Origin: CATJXY01 sp964623925
GTDB taxonomy: Bacteria > Bacillota_I > Bacilli_A > Erysipelotrichales > Erysipelotrichaceae
DNA length: 5,848 nucleotides
Assembly: GCA_964623925.1 (NCBI GenBank)
Contig: CAZUVT010000119.1
Location: forward strand, 1-5,848
Direction: 5' to 3'
The first letter of the stretch is position 1; each line of letters begins with the position of its first letter. The notes under the pieces are model-generated. The model worked only from the letters and a program-made list of their open reading frames with translations, was not told where the DNA came from and did not search any database. Below, piece after piece: positions 1 to 5,848 of the stretch. A program made the translations under genes and the position numbers.

Positions 1-525
1 CAAAATTCCGATCAGAATCGATCCATTCTGCAAAGTCTGCTGGTTAGAACCTACGGCAACCATCCATTCTCCTTCCCGACTCAAATCAACTTTACCATAA
101 GTAAATGTCGGGATATCAAATGATGGCTGACATCGCAAAACTGCCAGATCATAATAATGATTATATCCGCACAATTCAGCTGGGATGGCCGTTCCGTTCG
201 CAAAAGAAACCTGAATTTCCTGAGCATTTGATACGGCATTTTCATTCATTAAGATGTAAACGTTTCCCTCATCATCACTCTTGTAGATAAAACCCGAATA
301 GATCGAAGGAGTTGAAGCAGAAGAAAAAGTAATAATGACATCCACCATTTTATCTTTTGAAGAATCAATGATTTCTGTAAAGGCAGACTGCATTTTTGTA
401 ACCGTTGTAACAGTCGGATTATCAGAAGCTTTCTTTAAATCTTCATTTAATCCGGAAATCCTATGCGTCAACCAAAGATTCCATGCCAGTAATCCGGCCA
501 GGATCAGAATGATTATCTTTTTCAT
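1..525 (-). CDS. HtrA-like (S1C) serine protease family protein, membrane-anchored, 3' end outside window
   Basis: The first 175 residues are visible and the frame is open to the window edge. An N-terminal hydrophobic stretch (residues 4-19, after MKK) looks like an uncleaved anchor, followed by a short polar linker and a trypsin-like beta-barrel from about residue 45. HtrA landmarks are present in order: SGFIY (77-81), the strand before the catalytic His (90-98), a QVSFANG strand (105-111), DLAVL (126-130) with the expected catalytic Asp126, and a VAVGS...GSILIGIL segment (157-175) resembling the family's AIGNP...GSVTxGIVS. The usual TNNHVV motif reads MNENAV, so the catalytic His position holds Asn96. 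The Ser motif (GNSGG) and any PDZ domain would lie off the left edge. Family members degrade or chaperone misfolded exported proteins. ATG at 525 is chosen because AGGAGGTG lies 9 bases upstream. The gene follows walJ, as htrC follows yycJ in B. subtilis. Family is fairly sure; protease activity is doubtful. Confidence 0.85.
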   Translation of the reverse strand, partial: MKKIIILILAGLLAWNLWLTHRISGLNEDLKKASDNPTVTTVTKMQSAFTEIIDSSKDKMVDVIITFSSASTPSIYSGFIYKSDDEGNVYILMNENAVSNAQEIQVSFANGTAIPAELCGYNHYYDLAVLRCQPSFDIPTFTYGKVDLSREGEWMVAVGSNQQTLQNGSILIGIL

Positions 526-1267
526 TCACAATTTCACCTCCTGATATGATTGCAACCTGCGATGCCGCTTTCAAGTATTCAACATCAAAATACTTATTAT
601 CTTTGCAGCAGGAAATAACTGTCTGCAAAGCACATTCCTTGGTATTTGCCTCTTCGCTGATATGCGCCAACACGATTTCTTTTGTTTTAGGTCCGATTAT
701 CTTATTAAGAAGCAAGCCACAGCTTTCATTGGATAAATGTCCGCTGTCAGACAATATCCTTGCTTTCAAAATATACGGTCTGGAAGTTTTCATAAGCATT
801 GCTACATCATGATTGCTTTCCATGATGTAAAAGTCGGCATCAGAGATCAGCGGAAGTACCTCTTCTTTTACATATCCCGTATCTGTAATATAGACAAGTT
901 TTTCTTGTTCGGATTCGATGATAAATCCGATCGTATTCGGACTATCATGAGAAAGCGGAATTGGAGTCACTTTCAAATGCCTGATATAAAAGCTATGATA
1001 AGGACGAATCAGATTTACTTCCAACTCCTCAATCGGATTAGATGAATAAATAGGCAAGGAGCAGAACATTTTGATTTGAGAGATGTGATCGCGATGATTA
1101 TGAGTAATCAACAGTGCATCTGCACTTAAATAATCAACTTTAATGCGATCAAAGCAGGATTTCAAATATTTCTTAGTGGTTCCGCAATCAATGATCAAAA
1201 CTGCCTCTTGATCTTGAAGCACAAAGCAGTTTCCTTTTGAACCGCTGGCCAAAAAATCGTACTTCAT
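461..1267 (-). CDS. walJ: WalJ/YycJ-type metallo-beta-lactamase fold hydrolase
   Basis: A 268-residue cytoplasmic protein of the MBL fold, close to the usual YycJ/WalJ length. The first residues, MKYDFLASGSKGNCF, match the family start. Metal ligands are complete: HNHRDH (H56, H58, D60, H61), H107 in LSHDS, D129 in ITDTGY, and H202 in LAHISEE. The family signatures ESNHD (150-154) and GHLSN (176-180) are also present. WalJ is known as a probable nuclease or phosphodiesterase linked to the WalRK regulon and to coordinating replication with division; the exact substrate is unsettled. An upstream in-frame ATG at 1351 would add 28 residues inside the preceding gene and is rejected; the chosen ATG lies one base after that gene's TAA, which suits reinitiation, with only a weak GGGATG-like ribosome site. 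The last ~21 residues are read from the overlap with the following protease gene, and the conserved domain appears to end just before them. Confidence 0.93.
   Translation of the reverse strand: MKYDFLASGSKGNCFVLQDQEAVLIIDCGTTKKYLKSCFDRIKVDYLSADALLITHNHRDHISQIKMFCSLPIYSSNPIEELEVNLIRPYHSFYIRHLKVTPIPLSHDSPNTIGFIIESEQEKLVYITDTGYVKEEVLPLISDADFYIMESNHDVAMLMKTSRPYILKARILSDSGHLSNESCGLLLNKIIGPKTKEIVLAHISEEANTKECALQTVISCCKDNKYFDVEYLKAASQVAIISGGEIVNEKDNHSDPGRITGMESLVDA
535..542 (-). promoter_or_regulatory. Shine-Dalgarno site of the HtrA-like gene, inside walJ
   Basis: AGGAGGTG on the minus strand lies 9 bases before the ATG at 525. It is near-perfect and sits within walJ codons that encode Ser-Gly-Gly-Glu, so ribosomes translating walJ pass over it. 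It decides the protease start and shows that the overlap is real. Confidence 0.85.
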
Positions 1268-1268
1268 A

Positions 1269-2795
1269 TTAACATCCCAGCATTTCACAAGGACTGAAAT
1301 GCATATCGTGAGGAACATAGCTATCCCCCGTATAGAAGAAGAAGTGAACATGAGGCGCCGTTGCCCTGCCGGACATACCGATCTGACCGATCACATCTCC
1401 CTGATCGACGATCTGTCCTTCTGTTACATAAGGCTCTGTCCGCATATGACCGTAATAACTCTTAATTCCATTTCCATGGTCAATGATGACATAATAACCG
1501 TTTATATACTGATAGGCAGCGGCAATGACAGTTCCTCTATCCGTCGCATAAATTAAGCCATATAAATCAAGACGATTCTGGACATCAATAGCCGCATGAT
1601 CATAGTAACATCCCCATCCGCAGGAAATGATCGGATTTTCCACCGGCCAACGATAAGTACCGGTACCTATTCCCGGAATATCCTTAGTTCCCGTTTTATA
1701 AATTGCTTGTTGAGGAGGATTTGTAACAACTCTGCTTGTCACTTCATAACCAGTAATATCCCCGTTGGTATAAGTAACCATACGTGATACATTAGCACTT
1801 CCATTAATAGGTGCTTGCTCGGTAGCTGAGACTCCTGCCGGCAATTTAGGATCTTCTCTGTAAATCGGCAGATCCGGATAAACGACTTCTTTTGTGATCT
1901 CCTCTCGCACAACGACAACTGTAATCGGCGATTCAAATTCACGAATATTCAAAATATCTCCCGGTGTAATGACCTGATCTCTTGAGGAAAGAACATCACT
2001 GTTGATCGTAACAACTTCCTGCCCGGAAGATAATCCCTGCCTTGATGCGATACCATCAATCGTGTCTCCCTCTTGAACGGTATAATAAATCGGTTCTGTA
2101 TTTTCTCCATAACAGAGATAATCCAAAATCTCTCTGCTGGAAGTAATGATTTCGTTTGTTGCCGCATATTCCTTGGTTACCGTAATCGTTTCAAGAATAT
2201 TGACACTGACTTCACGCTCACCATAAGTACTTAAGACCGATGTAGTTTTACCATTTGTCAACAAGTCCAGACTTTCTTGAGAAATATAGTTAGTCAAGTA
2301 TCGATTTCGCGCAGTATAAAAATCATCGATATCTTTTACATAGATTACAGCATAGACACCCTTGGAATCTGAAAATTCAATTCGATATGCCTCAATCGAA
2401 AAATACGAATTCTTATATAAATACTCACAGATCTCATCATCAATATCTTCGTATTCATTATAAGAAGTTTCCTCTACGATCATCATATCCACACCAATTC
2501 CTAAATTGGATTCCGGAAAATCTTCTTCATACTTTTCTTTATAGACATCGTCCAAATACTGATTAATTTTCTCTATATCTGTAATAATTCCCAATAATTC
2601 ACCACAATCATAGATTTTATATACTTGTCTTGGGACATCATTAACAGCCGTCATTTCCTGACGTATTATTGAAATATTTAAAATATCAGAGGTGCCCAGA
2701 TCTTCTTTATTTCCGCCAAACCGCATATTGGCATTAAACAAAGTACAGAGCCCGGCCAAAATCAAACATCCCAATATCGTAATGATTTTTTTCAT
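1269..2795 (-). CDS. Exported peptidoglycan endopeptidase: LysM + G5 + M23 (LytM/gametolysin family)
   Basis: 508 residues. An N-terminal MKK plus hydrophobic segment (residues 4-20) is a signal peptide or anchor. Residues ~28-235 form an acidic, Tyr-rich region I cannot assign. A LysM module (~236-286, starting YYTVQEGDTIDGIA) should bind glycan strands. A G5-like domain (~290-368, with VVVREEITKEVVYP and GYEVTSRVV strands) follows. The C-terminal M23 domain (~382-495) keeps its zinc and catalytic residues: H400 and D404 in HAAID, H450 in YYGHM, H482 and H484 in PHVHF. M23 enzymes cleave peptide cross-links in peptidoglycan, so this is very likely an active wall hydrolase outside the membrane. 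Two cysteines (C392, C395) precede the active-site His and two more (C503, C508) lie at the C terminus. ATG at 2795 is chosen because AAGGAG lies 7 bases upstream; the GTG at 2801 is too close to it. The gene starts 14 bases after dnaB and ends one base before walJ. Confidence 0.92.
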   Translation of the reverse strand: MKKIITILGCLILAGLCTLFNANMRFGGNKEDLGTSDILNISIIRQEMTAVNDVPRQVYKIYDCGELLGIITDIEKINQYLDDVYKEKYEEDFPESNLGIGVDMMIVEETSYNEYEDIDDEICEYLYKNSYFSIEAYRIEFSDSKGVYAVIYVKDIDDFYTARNRYLTNYISQESLDLLTNGKTTSVLSTYGEREVSVNILETITVTKEYAATNEIITSSREILDYLCYGENTEPIYYTVQEGDTIDGIASRQGLSSGQEVVTINSDVLSSRDQVITPGDILNIREFESPITVVVVREEITKEVVYPDLPIYREDPKLPAGVSATEQAPINGSANVSRMVTYTNGDITGYEVTSRVVTNPPQQAIYKTGTKDIPGIGTGTYRWPVENPIISCGWGCYYDHAAIDVQNRLDLYGLIYATDRGTVIAAAYQYINGYYVIIDHGNGIKSYYGHMRTEPYVTEGQIVDQGDVIGQIGMSGRATAPHVHFFFYTGDSYVPHDMHFSPCEMLGC

Positions 2796-2802
2796 TGGCA
2801 CT

Positions 2803-2808
2803 CTCCTT
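2803..2808 (-). promoter_or_regulatory. Shine-Dalgarno site of the M23 peptidase gene
   Basis: AAGGAG lies in the 14-base gap after the dnaB stop, 7 bases before ATG 2795. It rules out the in-frame GTG at 2801, which is only one base from the site. Confidence 0.8.
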
Positions 2809-2809
2809 T

Positions 2810-4141
2810 TTATTCTTCTTTATAATCAAAAAATGCACTGATATCTCTTTGAAATGCCAAATTGATCAAACGGGTCGCTCCGTTACGATGTTTGGCAATA
2901 TTGATTTCTGTTTTCTCTGTTGCTTCTTCACTTTTTTCTTTCTTATAGTACTCTTCGCGATACATCAGAATGACAAGATCTGCATCCTGTTCCAACGCTC
3001 CGGATTCACGAAGATCGGACAGCATCGGACGTTTATCTTCACGTTTTTCAACAGAACGAGAAAGCTGAGACAACGCAATGACCGGAACATCCAATTCACG
3101 AGCCAATGCCTTTAAACTTCTTGATATATCTGATACTTCCTGTTGACGGTTGTCTGAATTCTTGCCATTTCCGCTAATCAGCTGAATATAATCAATGATA
3201 ACTAAAGAAAGTCCCTGTTCAGCTTTTAGCTTTCGGCATTTTGAAAAGATCTCCGATACACGGATATTCGAAGTATCATCAATATTGATCTTTGTTGCGG
3301 ATAAGCGCTCTGCAGCATTATCAACGGAACGCCATTCTTCATTACTCAAATAACCTGTTCTGAGATTATTGGCAGGAACCATGCTCTGAGCAGAAAGCAT
3401 ACGCGAAACCAGCTGTTCTGCCGGCATTTCCAACGAGAAGATGGCAACTGCTTCATCCATTTGGATCTGAGACACCCGCAATGCCAGATTTAAGGCAAAA
3501 GCCGTTTTTCCAACAGAAGGACGAGCTGCTAAAATAATCAGATCTCCTCGTTGAAATCCATTCGTTGTTCTATCTAAATCGCGGAACTGTGTTTCAATCC
3601 CCGTGACGAGATTGTGATTCTCGCTCATTCGATGAATGTTGTCAATGACATTTTTTACAACCTCGCGGCTCTTTTTAAAATCTCCTGTTTTTCTGGCTCT
3701 TGTTACATTCAAGATTTCTTTTTCAGCTTTATCCATCAGAATCTCAAGTGAAATCTGCCCCTCAAGCCCTTCTTCAGCTATCTGCTGAGTTGTTTCAATC
3801 AGTCGACGAGTAGATGCTTTGTCCTGAACGATTTCGATATAGTATTTCATACTTGCAGGCGCAACACTGACATCGCTGAGCTGCATGATATAGTCCATGC
3901 CCCCCACCTGCTGAAGAATCTGAAAATCGCTAAGCTTGCTGATCAGTGTTGTAGGATCAACAAGTTTACCGTCATTATGAATGATCTGAATCACATTGTA
4001 TATTTTACGATTCGCTTCCAGATAAAAATCGTCCGTGGTTAATCCTTCATCATTGGCAATCGTCACACTTGAAGGATACATAATCATACTTGCTAAAAGC
4101 GCCTGTTCTGCTTCAGGACTGTAAGGCATGCTGCGTGCCAT
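2810..4141 (-). CDS. dnaB: Replicative DNA helicase DnaB (DnaC in Bacillus nomenclature)
   Basis: 443 residues, the normal size for this hexameric 5'-3' helicase, which unwinds DNA at the replication fork and recruits primase. The N-terminal helical domain covers about residues 1-100, beginning after a short lead with PYSPEAEQALLASM. The linker follows, and the RecA-like motor domain runs from about 175 to the end. Motor motifs are intact: Walker A ARPSVGKTA with K212 and T213, catalytic E238 in FSLEMP, Walker B IIDYIQL with D317, the SQLSR motif with Q359, and the KHRNG arginine-finger segment with K417 and R419. ATG at 4141 is preferred to the in-frame GTG at 4150, because the GTG lies inside the AGGAGTG ribosome site whereas the ATG has 8-base spacing. 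The gene begins 11 bases after rplI and is probably cotranscribed with it, an arrangement common in Bacillota. No inteins, insertions or degenerate motifs are seen. Confidence 0.98.
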   Translation of the reverse strand: MARSMPYSPEAEQALLASMIMYPSSVTIANDEGLTTDDFYLEANRKIYNVIQIIHNDGKLVDPTTLISKLSDFQILQQVGGMDYIMQLSDVSVAPASMKYYIEIVQDKASTRRLIETTQQIAEEGLEGQISLEILMDKAEKEILNVTRARKTGDFKKSREVVKNVIDNIHRMSENHNLVTGIETQFRDLDRTTNGFQRGDLIILAARPSVGKTAFALNLALRVSQIQMDEAVAIFSLEMPAEQLVSRMLSAQSMVPANNLRTGYLSNEEWRSVDNAAERLSATKINIDDTSNIRVSEIFSKCRKLKAEQGLSLVIIDYIQLISGNGKNSDNRQQEVSDISRSLKALARELDVPVIALSQLSRSVEKREDKRPMLSDLRESGALEQDADLVILMYREEYYKKEKSEEATEKTEINIAKHRNGATRLINLAFQRDISAFFDYKEE

Positions 4142-4147
4142 TGAAAT

Positions 4148-4154
4148 CACTCCT
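4148..4154 (-). promoter_or_regulatory. Shine-Dalgarno site of dnaB, overlapping the rplI stop
   Basis: AGGAGTG overlaps the last two bases of the rplI TAG stop (TAGGAG) and lies about 8 bases (AGGAG to ATG) before the dnaB start at 4141. Termination of rplI therefore occurs on the dnaB ribosome site, which favours coupled translation. Confidence 0.82.
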
Positions 4155-4599
4155 ATTCTTCAATTAGTTTTACTTTTACAACACCGATCACATTTTTGTG
4201 AAGTTCGATCTGGCATTGCGTTGTACCCAGTGTTGTGACCGGATTGGAATCAACAAATTTACGCTTATCAATCTTGATTCCGTATTGCTGCTGAAGCTTT
4301 TCGGCAATCTGCTTCGTAGAAACAGAGCCAAAGACTTTACCTTCTTTACCGGCTTTCACACGGAATTCAACACTCAGATCCTTAAGCCTTTCAGCTAATT
4401 CTTTTGCCTTTGCTTCTGCTTCTTTTTCATTTTCGGCAGCCTGAATCTTCTGATTATTTAAAATCTGTCGGCTTGTTTCCGTTGCCTGAACAGCATAGCC
4501 GTTGCGAATCAGGAAATTTCTGGCATACCCGTCCGCAACTTCTACGATCTGACCTTTTTTACCTACTTTCTTGACATCACTTATTAAAATCACTTTCAT
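4153..4599 (-). CDS. rplI: 50S ribosomal protein L9 (bL9)
   Basis: 148 residues, full length for bL9. The N-terminal rRNA-binding domain is highly typical: MKVILISDVKKVGKKG, then VEVADGYARNFLIRNGYA (residues 19-36). The long connecting helix, rich in Ala, Glu and Lys, spans about residues 41-75. The C-terminal domain contains KAGKEGKVFGSVS (82-94) and ends at about 146. L9 binds 23S rRNA near the L1 stalk and helps maintain reading frame and translation fidelity. ATG at 4599 has AGGAGGG 8 bases upstream. Its first 23 bases overlap the end of gdpP, and its TAG stop overlaps the dnaB ribosome site, so the three genes are probably translationally coupled. The gdpP-rplI-dnaB order is classical for Bacillota. 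Confidence 0.98.
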   Translation of the reverse strand: MKVILISDVKKVGKKGQIVEVADGYARNFLIRNGYAVQATETSRQILNNQKIQAAENEKEAEAKAKELAERLKDLSVEFRVKAGKEGKVFGSVSTKQIAEKLQQQYGIKIDKRKFVDSNPVTTLGTTQCQIELHKNVIGVVKVKLIEE

Positions 4600-5848
4600 T
4601 TTTATAACCCTCCTCTACGAAATATTGTTGAATTACTGTTTTCAGTTCATCCTTCAAACCATCCACAGTTCCGTTTTCCCTTTGCAAAGCAGCACCGGTT
4701 CGATGTCCGCCGCCATTCATCTTTTCCATAATGACCTGAACATTGATCTGACCGTTGCTTCGTGCACTGATTCCGCAGATTTTTTCATCGATCATGGCAA
4801 TTACAAATACGGCCTCGACCTCCTTAATAGACAAGATCTGATCAGCCGCCTGCGAAATCAAGGAACGAGATAACACACCGTTTGACTTGACAGGAACAAT
4901 AATAACACCATTCTCTTCTTTTTCACAATATTTTAAGATACCTGTTTTCATCTCAAAATCTTTATATTGATCTTTTAACAGATCATCAACAATGATCGGA
5001 TCAGCGCCAAGCTTGCGCAACTGGCTTGCTGCATCAAAAGTTCTGCTTCCGGTTCTCATTTTAAAACGATTTGTATCAATAAAAATTCCGGCAAGCATCA
5101 AAGTCGCTTCATTGCTGTCAAGTTCAACTGCATGGACCTGATACGGCAACAATTCCGTAATCATTTCACTGGCAGAACTTGCTCCTGCTTCGATATAGGC
5201 AAAGATCGGCGAAATATCCAGATCAGTAGCCCGGCGATGATGGTCAATAATGGCAATCTTCCTGGCATTATTTAAAATCTGAGGACCATTAGAGATGGCG
5301 GCCATATGATGATCTACCATGATCACCAAGGTATCATCACGTAACTGATTCATCGCTTCCATCTCACTCACAAATAAATGACGTTTATTCAATGTCTCTT
5401 TAAACAGTTCAAGGCCTCCCTGCAGCTTTGCTTCGATTCCTCCGGTCCGGCATAAGATGCAAACCTGCTTATCATAGAGCCGCACGATGCGACTCATAGA
5501 AACCGCAGCTCCCATGCAGTCAAAATCCATTTCTTTATGTCCGAGAATGATGACATTGCTTGACCTTTCGATCAGATCACGCAGTGTCTGTGCCATAATT
5601 CGAACTCGTACTCTGCTTCTCTTTTCTTGAGCTTCGCTGTTGCCTCCAAAATACTTGACATCTTCTCCGTATTTTTTGATAGCGACCTGATCTCCGCCTC
5701 GAGCCTGAGCCAATTCCAACAGACTGTTCAGCATTTCGTCCAATTTGCTGAAATCCTTGCTTCCACGCGCAAAAGCCATGGATAAAGTAATTGCGACATC
5801 GATATCCTGACTGGCTTTTCTGACATCATTTAAGATGGAAAATCTTTC
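4577..5848 (-). CDS. gdpP: Cyclic-di-AMP phosphodiesterase GdpP, 5' end outside window
   Basis: 423 C-terminal residues are visible; the reading frame stays open to the right edge, so the internal ATG at 5779 is not the start. The first ~60 visible residues are the end of a degenerate GGDEF domain (VAITLSMAFARGSKDF, then ARGGDQVAIKKYG). The DHH phosphodiesterase domain follows, with GHKEMDFD (fragment residues 103-110), VDHH (178-181), IIDHHRR (201-207) and D248 in FIDTNRF. The DHHA1 domain near the C terminus has NGGGHRTGAA (378-387). These Asp and His residues would hold the two Mn ions that cleave c-di-AMP to pApA. The two N-terminal membrane segments and PAS domain of the family would lie outside the window. 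GdpP is a membrane protein controlling c-di-AMP and hence turgor, potassium and wall stress. The gene ends in TGA inside rplI. The second motif reads VDHH where I recall VDTH in B. subtilis; the metal-binding Asp is kept, so activity is expected. Confidence 0.96.
   Translation of the reverse strand, partial: ERFSILNDVRKASQDIDVAITLSMAFARGSKDFSKLDEMLNSLLELAQARGGDQVAIKKYGEDVKYFGGNSEAQEKRSRVRVRIMAQTLRDLIERSSNVIILGHKEMDFDCMGAAVSMSRIVRLYDKQVCILCRTGGIEAKLQGGLELFKETLNKRHLFVSEMEAMNQLRDDTLVIMVDHHMAAISNGPQILNNARKIAIIDHHRRATDLDISPIFAYIEAGASSASEMITELLPYQVHAVELDSNEATLMLAGIFIDTNRFKMRTGSRTFDAASQLRKLGADPIIVDDLLKDQYKDFEMKTGILKYCEKEENGVIIVPVKSNGVLSRSLISQAADQILSIKEVEAVFVIAMIDEKICGISARSNGQINVQVIMEKMNGGGHRTGAALQRENGTVDGLKDELKTVIQQYFVEEGYKNESDFNK
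4608..4614 (-). promoter_or_regulatory. Shine-Dalgarno site of rplI, inside gdpP
   Basis: AGGAGGG lies 8 bases before ATG 4599, within the last codons of gdpP. A strong site suits the high expression expected of a ribosomal protein. Confidence 0.82.

Noticed and set aside
105..1045. Several short plus-strand reading frames opposite walJ and the protease gene
   Set aside because: They are antisense to clearly conserved proteins, have no recognisable domains, and overlap one another in different frames.
1265..1351. N-terminal extension of WalJ starting at ATG 1351
   Set aside because: It lies entirely in the coding end of the M23 gene, lacks family similarity, and the MKYDFLASGSKGN start at 1267 matches the MBL family beginning.
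2735..2795. Lipoprotein signal in the M23 peptidase (Cys10 or Cys17)
   Set aside because: Cys10 is too close to the N terminus, and the residues before Cys17 (AGL) do not fit a lipobox; a plain signal peptide or anchor is more likely.
2796..2801. GTG 2801 as start of the M23 peptidase
   Set aside because: It is one base from AAGGAG, too close to be used; ATG 2795 has 7-base spacing and begins the MKK signal segment.
2795..3115. Plus-strand 106-residue hydrophobic reading frame
   Set aside because: It is antisense to the conserved dnaB motor domain; its Phe-rich composition is what the complement of Lys/Glu-rich coding gives, and it has no supporting ribosome site.
4142..4150. GTG 4150 as start of dnaB
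   Set aside because: It is part of the ribosome-binding sequence itself; ATG 4141 has normal spacing.
5777..5779. ATG 5779 as start of gdpP
   Set aside because: The frame continues open upstream with GGDEF-like residues, so this Met is internal and the gene is cut by the window edge.
1..5848. CRISPR array, tRNA or rRNA gene, insertion sequence, attachment site or anti-phage system
   Set aside because: The window is filled almost end to end by conserved housekeeping and envelope genes with gaps of at most 14 bases; I saw no repeat array, RNA gene or transposase.

Overview
The window is a tightly packed stretch of chromosome from a moderately AT-rich Bacillota. All six genes lie on the minus strand, so in transcription order it reads from right to left: gdpP (its 5' part lies off the right edge), rplI, dnaB, an M23 metallopeptidase gene with LysM and G5 domains, a walJ/yycJ-type metallo-beta-lactamase gene, and an HtrA-like serine protease gene whose 3' part lies off the left edge. 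The gdpP-rplI-dnaB core and the walJ-htrA pair are arranged as in the Bacillus subtilis region around yybT, rplI, dnaC, yycJ and htrC. The compact layout and the LysM-G5-M23 protein make an Erysipelotrichia-like lineage a reasonable guess, but this is inference.

Right part (2810-5848): gdpP encodes a c-di-AMP phosphodiesterase, rplI ribosomal protein L9, and dnaB the replicative helicase. gdpP and rplI overlap by 23 bases. The stop codon of rplI overlaps the Shine-Dalgarno sequence of dnaB. Left part (1-2795): an exported cell-wall hydrolase, then the cytoplasmic MBL hydrolase after a 1-base gap, then a membrane-anchored HtrA-like protein whose start lies 65 bases inside the MBL gene.

No gap between genes exceeds 14 bases. 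I see no promoter, terminator, RNA gene, repeat array or mobile element, so the set looks like one transcription unit with translational coupling. The themes are c-di-AMP and envelope homeostasis, translation and replication, and cell-wall turnover and surface quality control.

Most of this is ordinary, conserved chromosome. The most notable point is that the HtrA-like protein has Asn where the catalytic His is expected, while the Asp motif is kept. Also noteworthy are a wall hydrolase sitting where B. subtilis carries purA and the walRK-yycHI genes, and the deep walJ/protease overlap.
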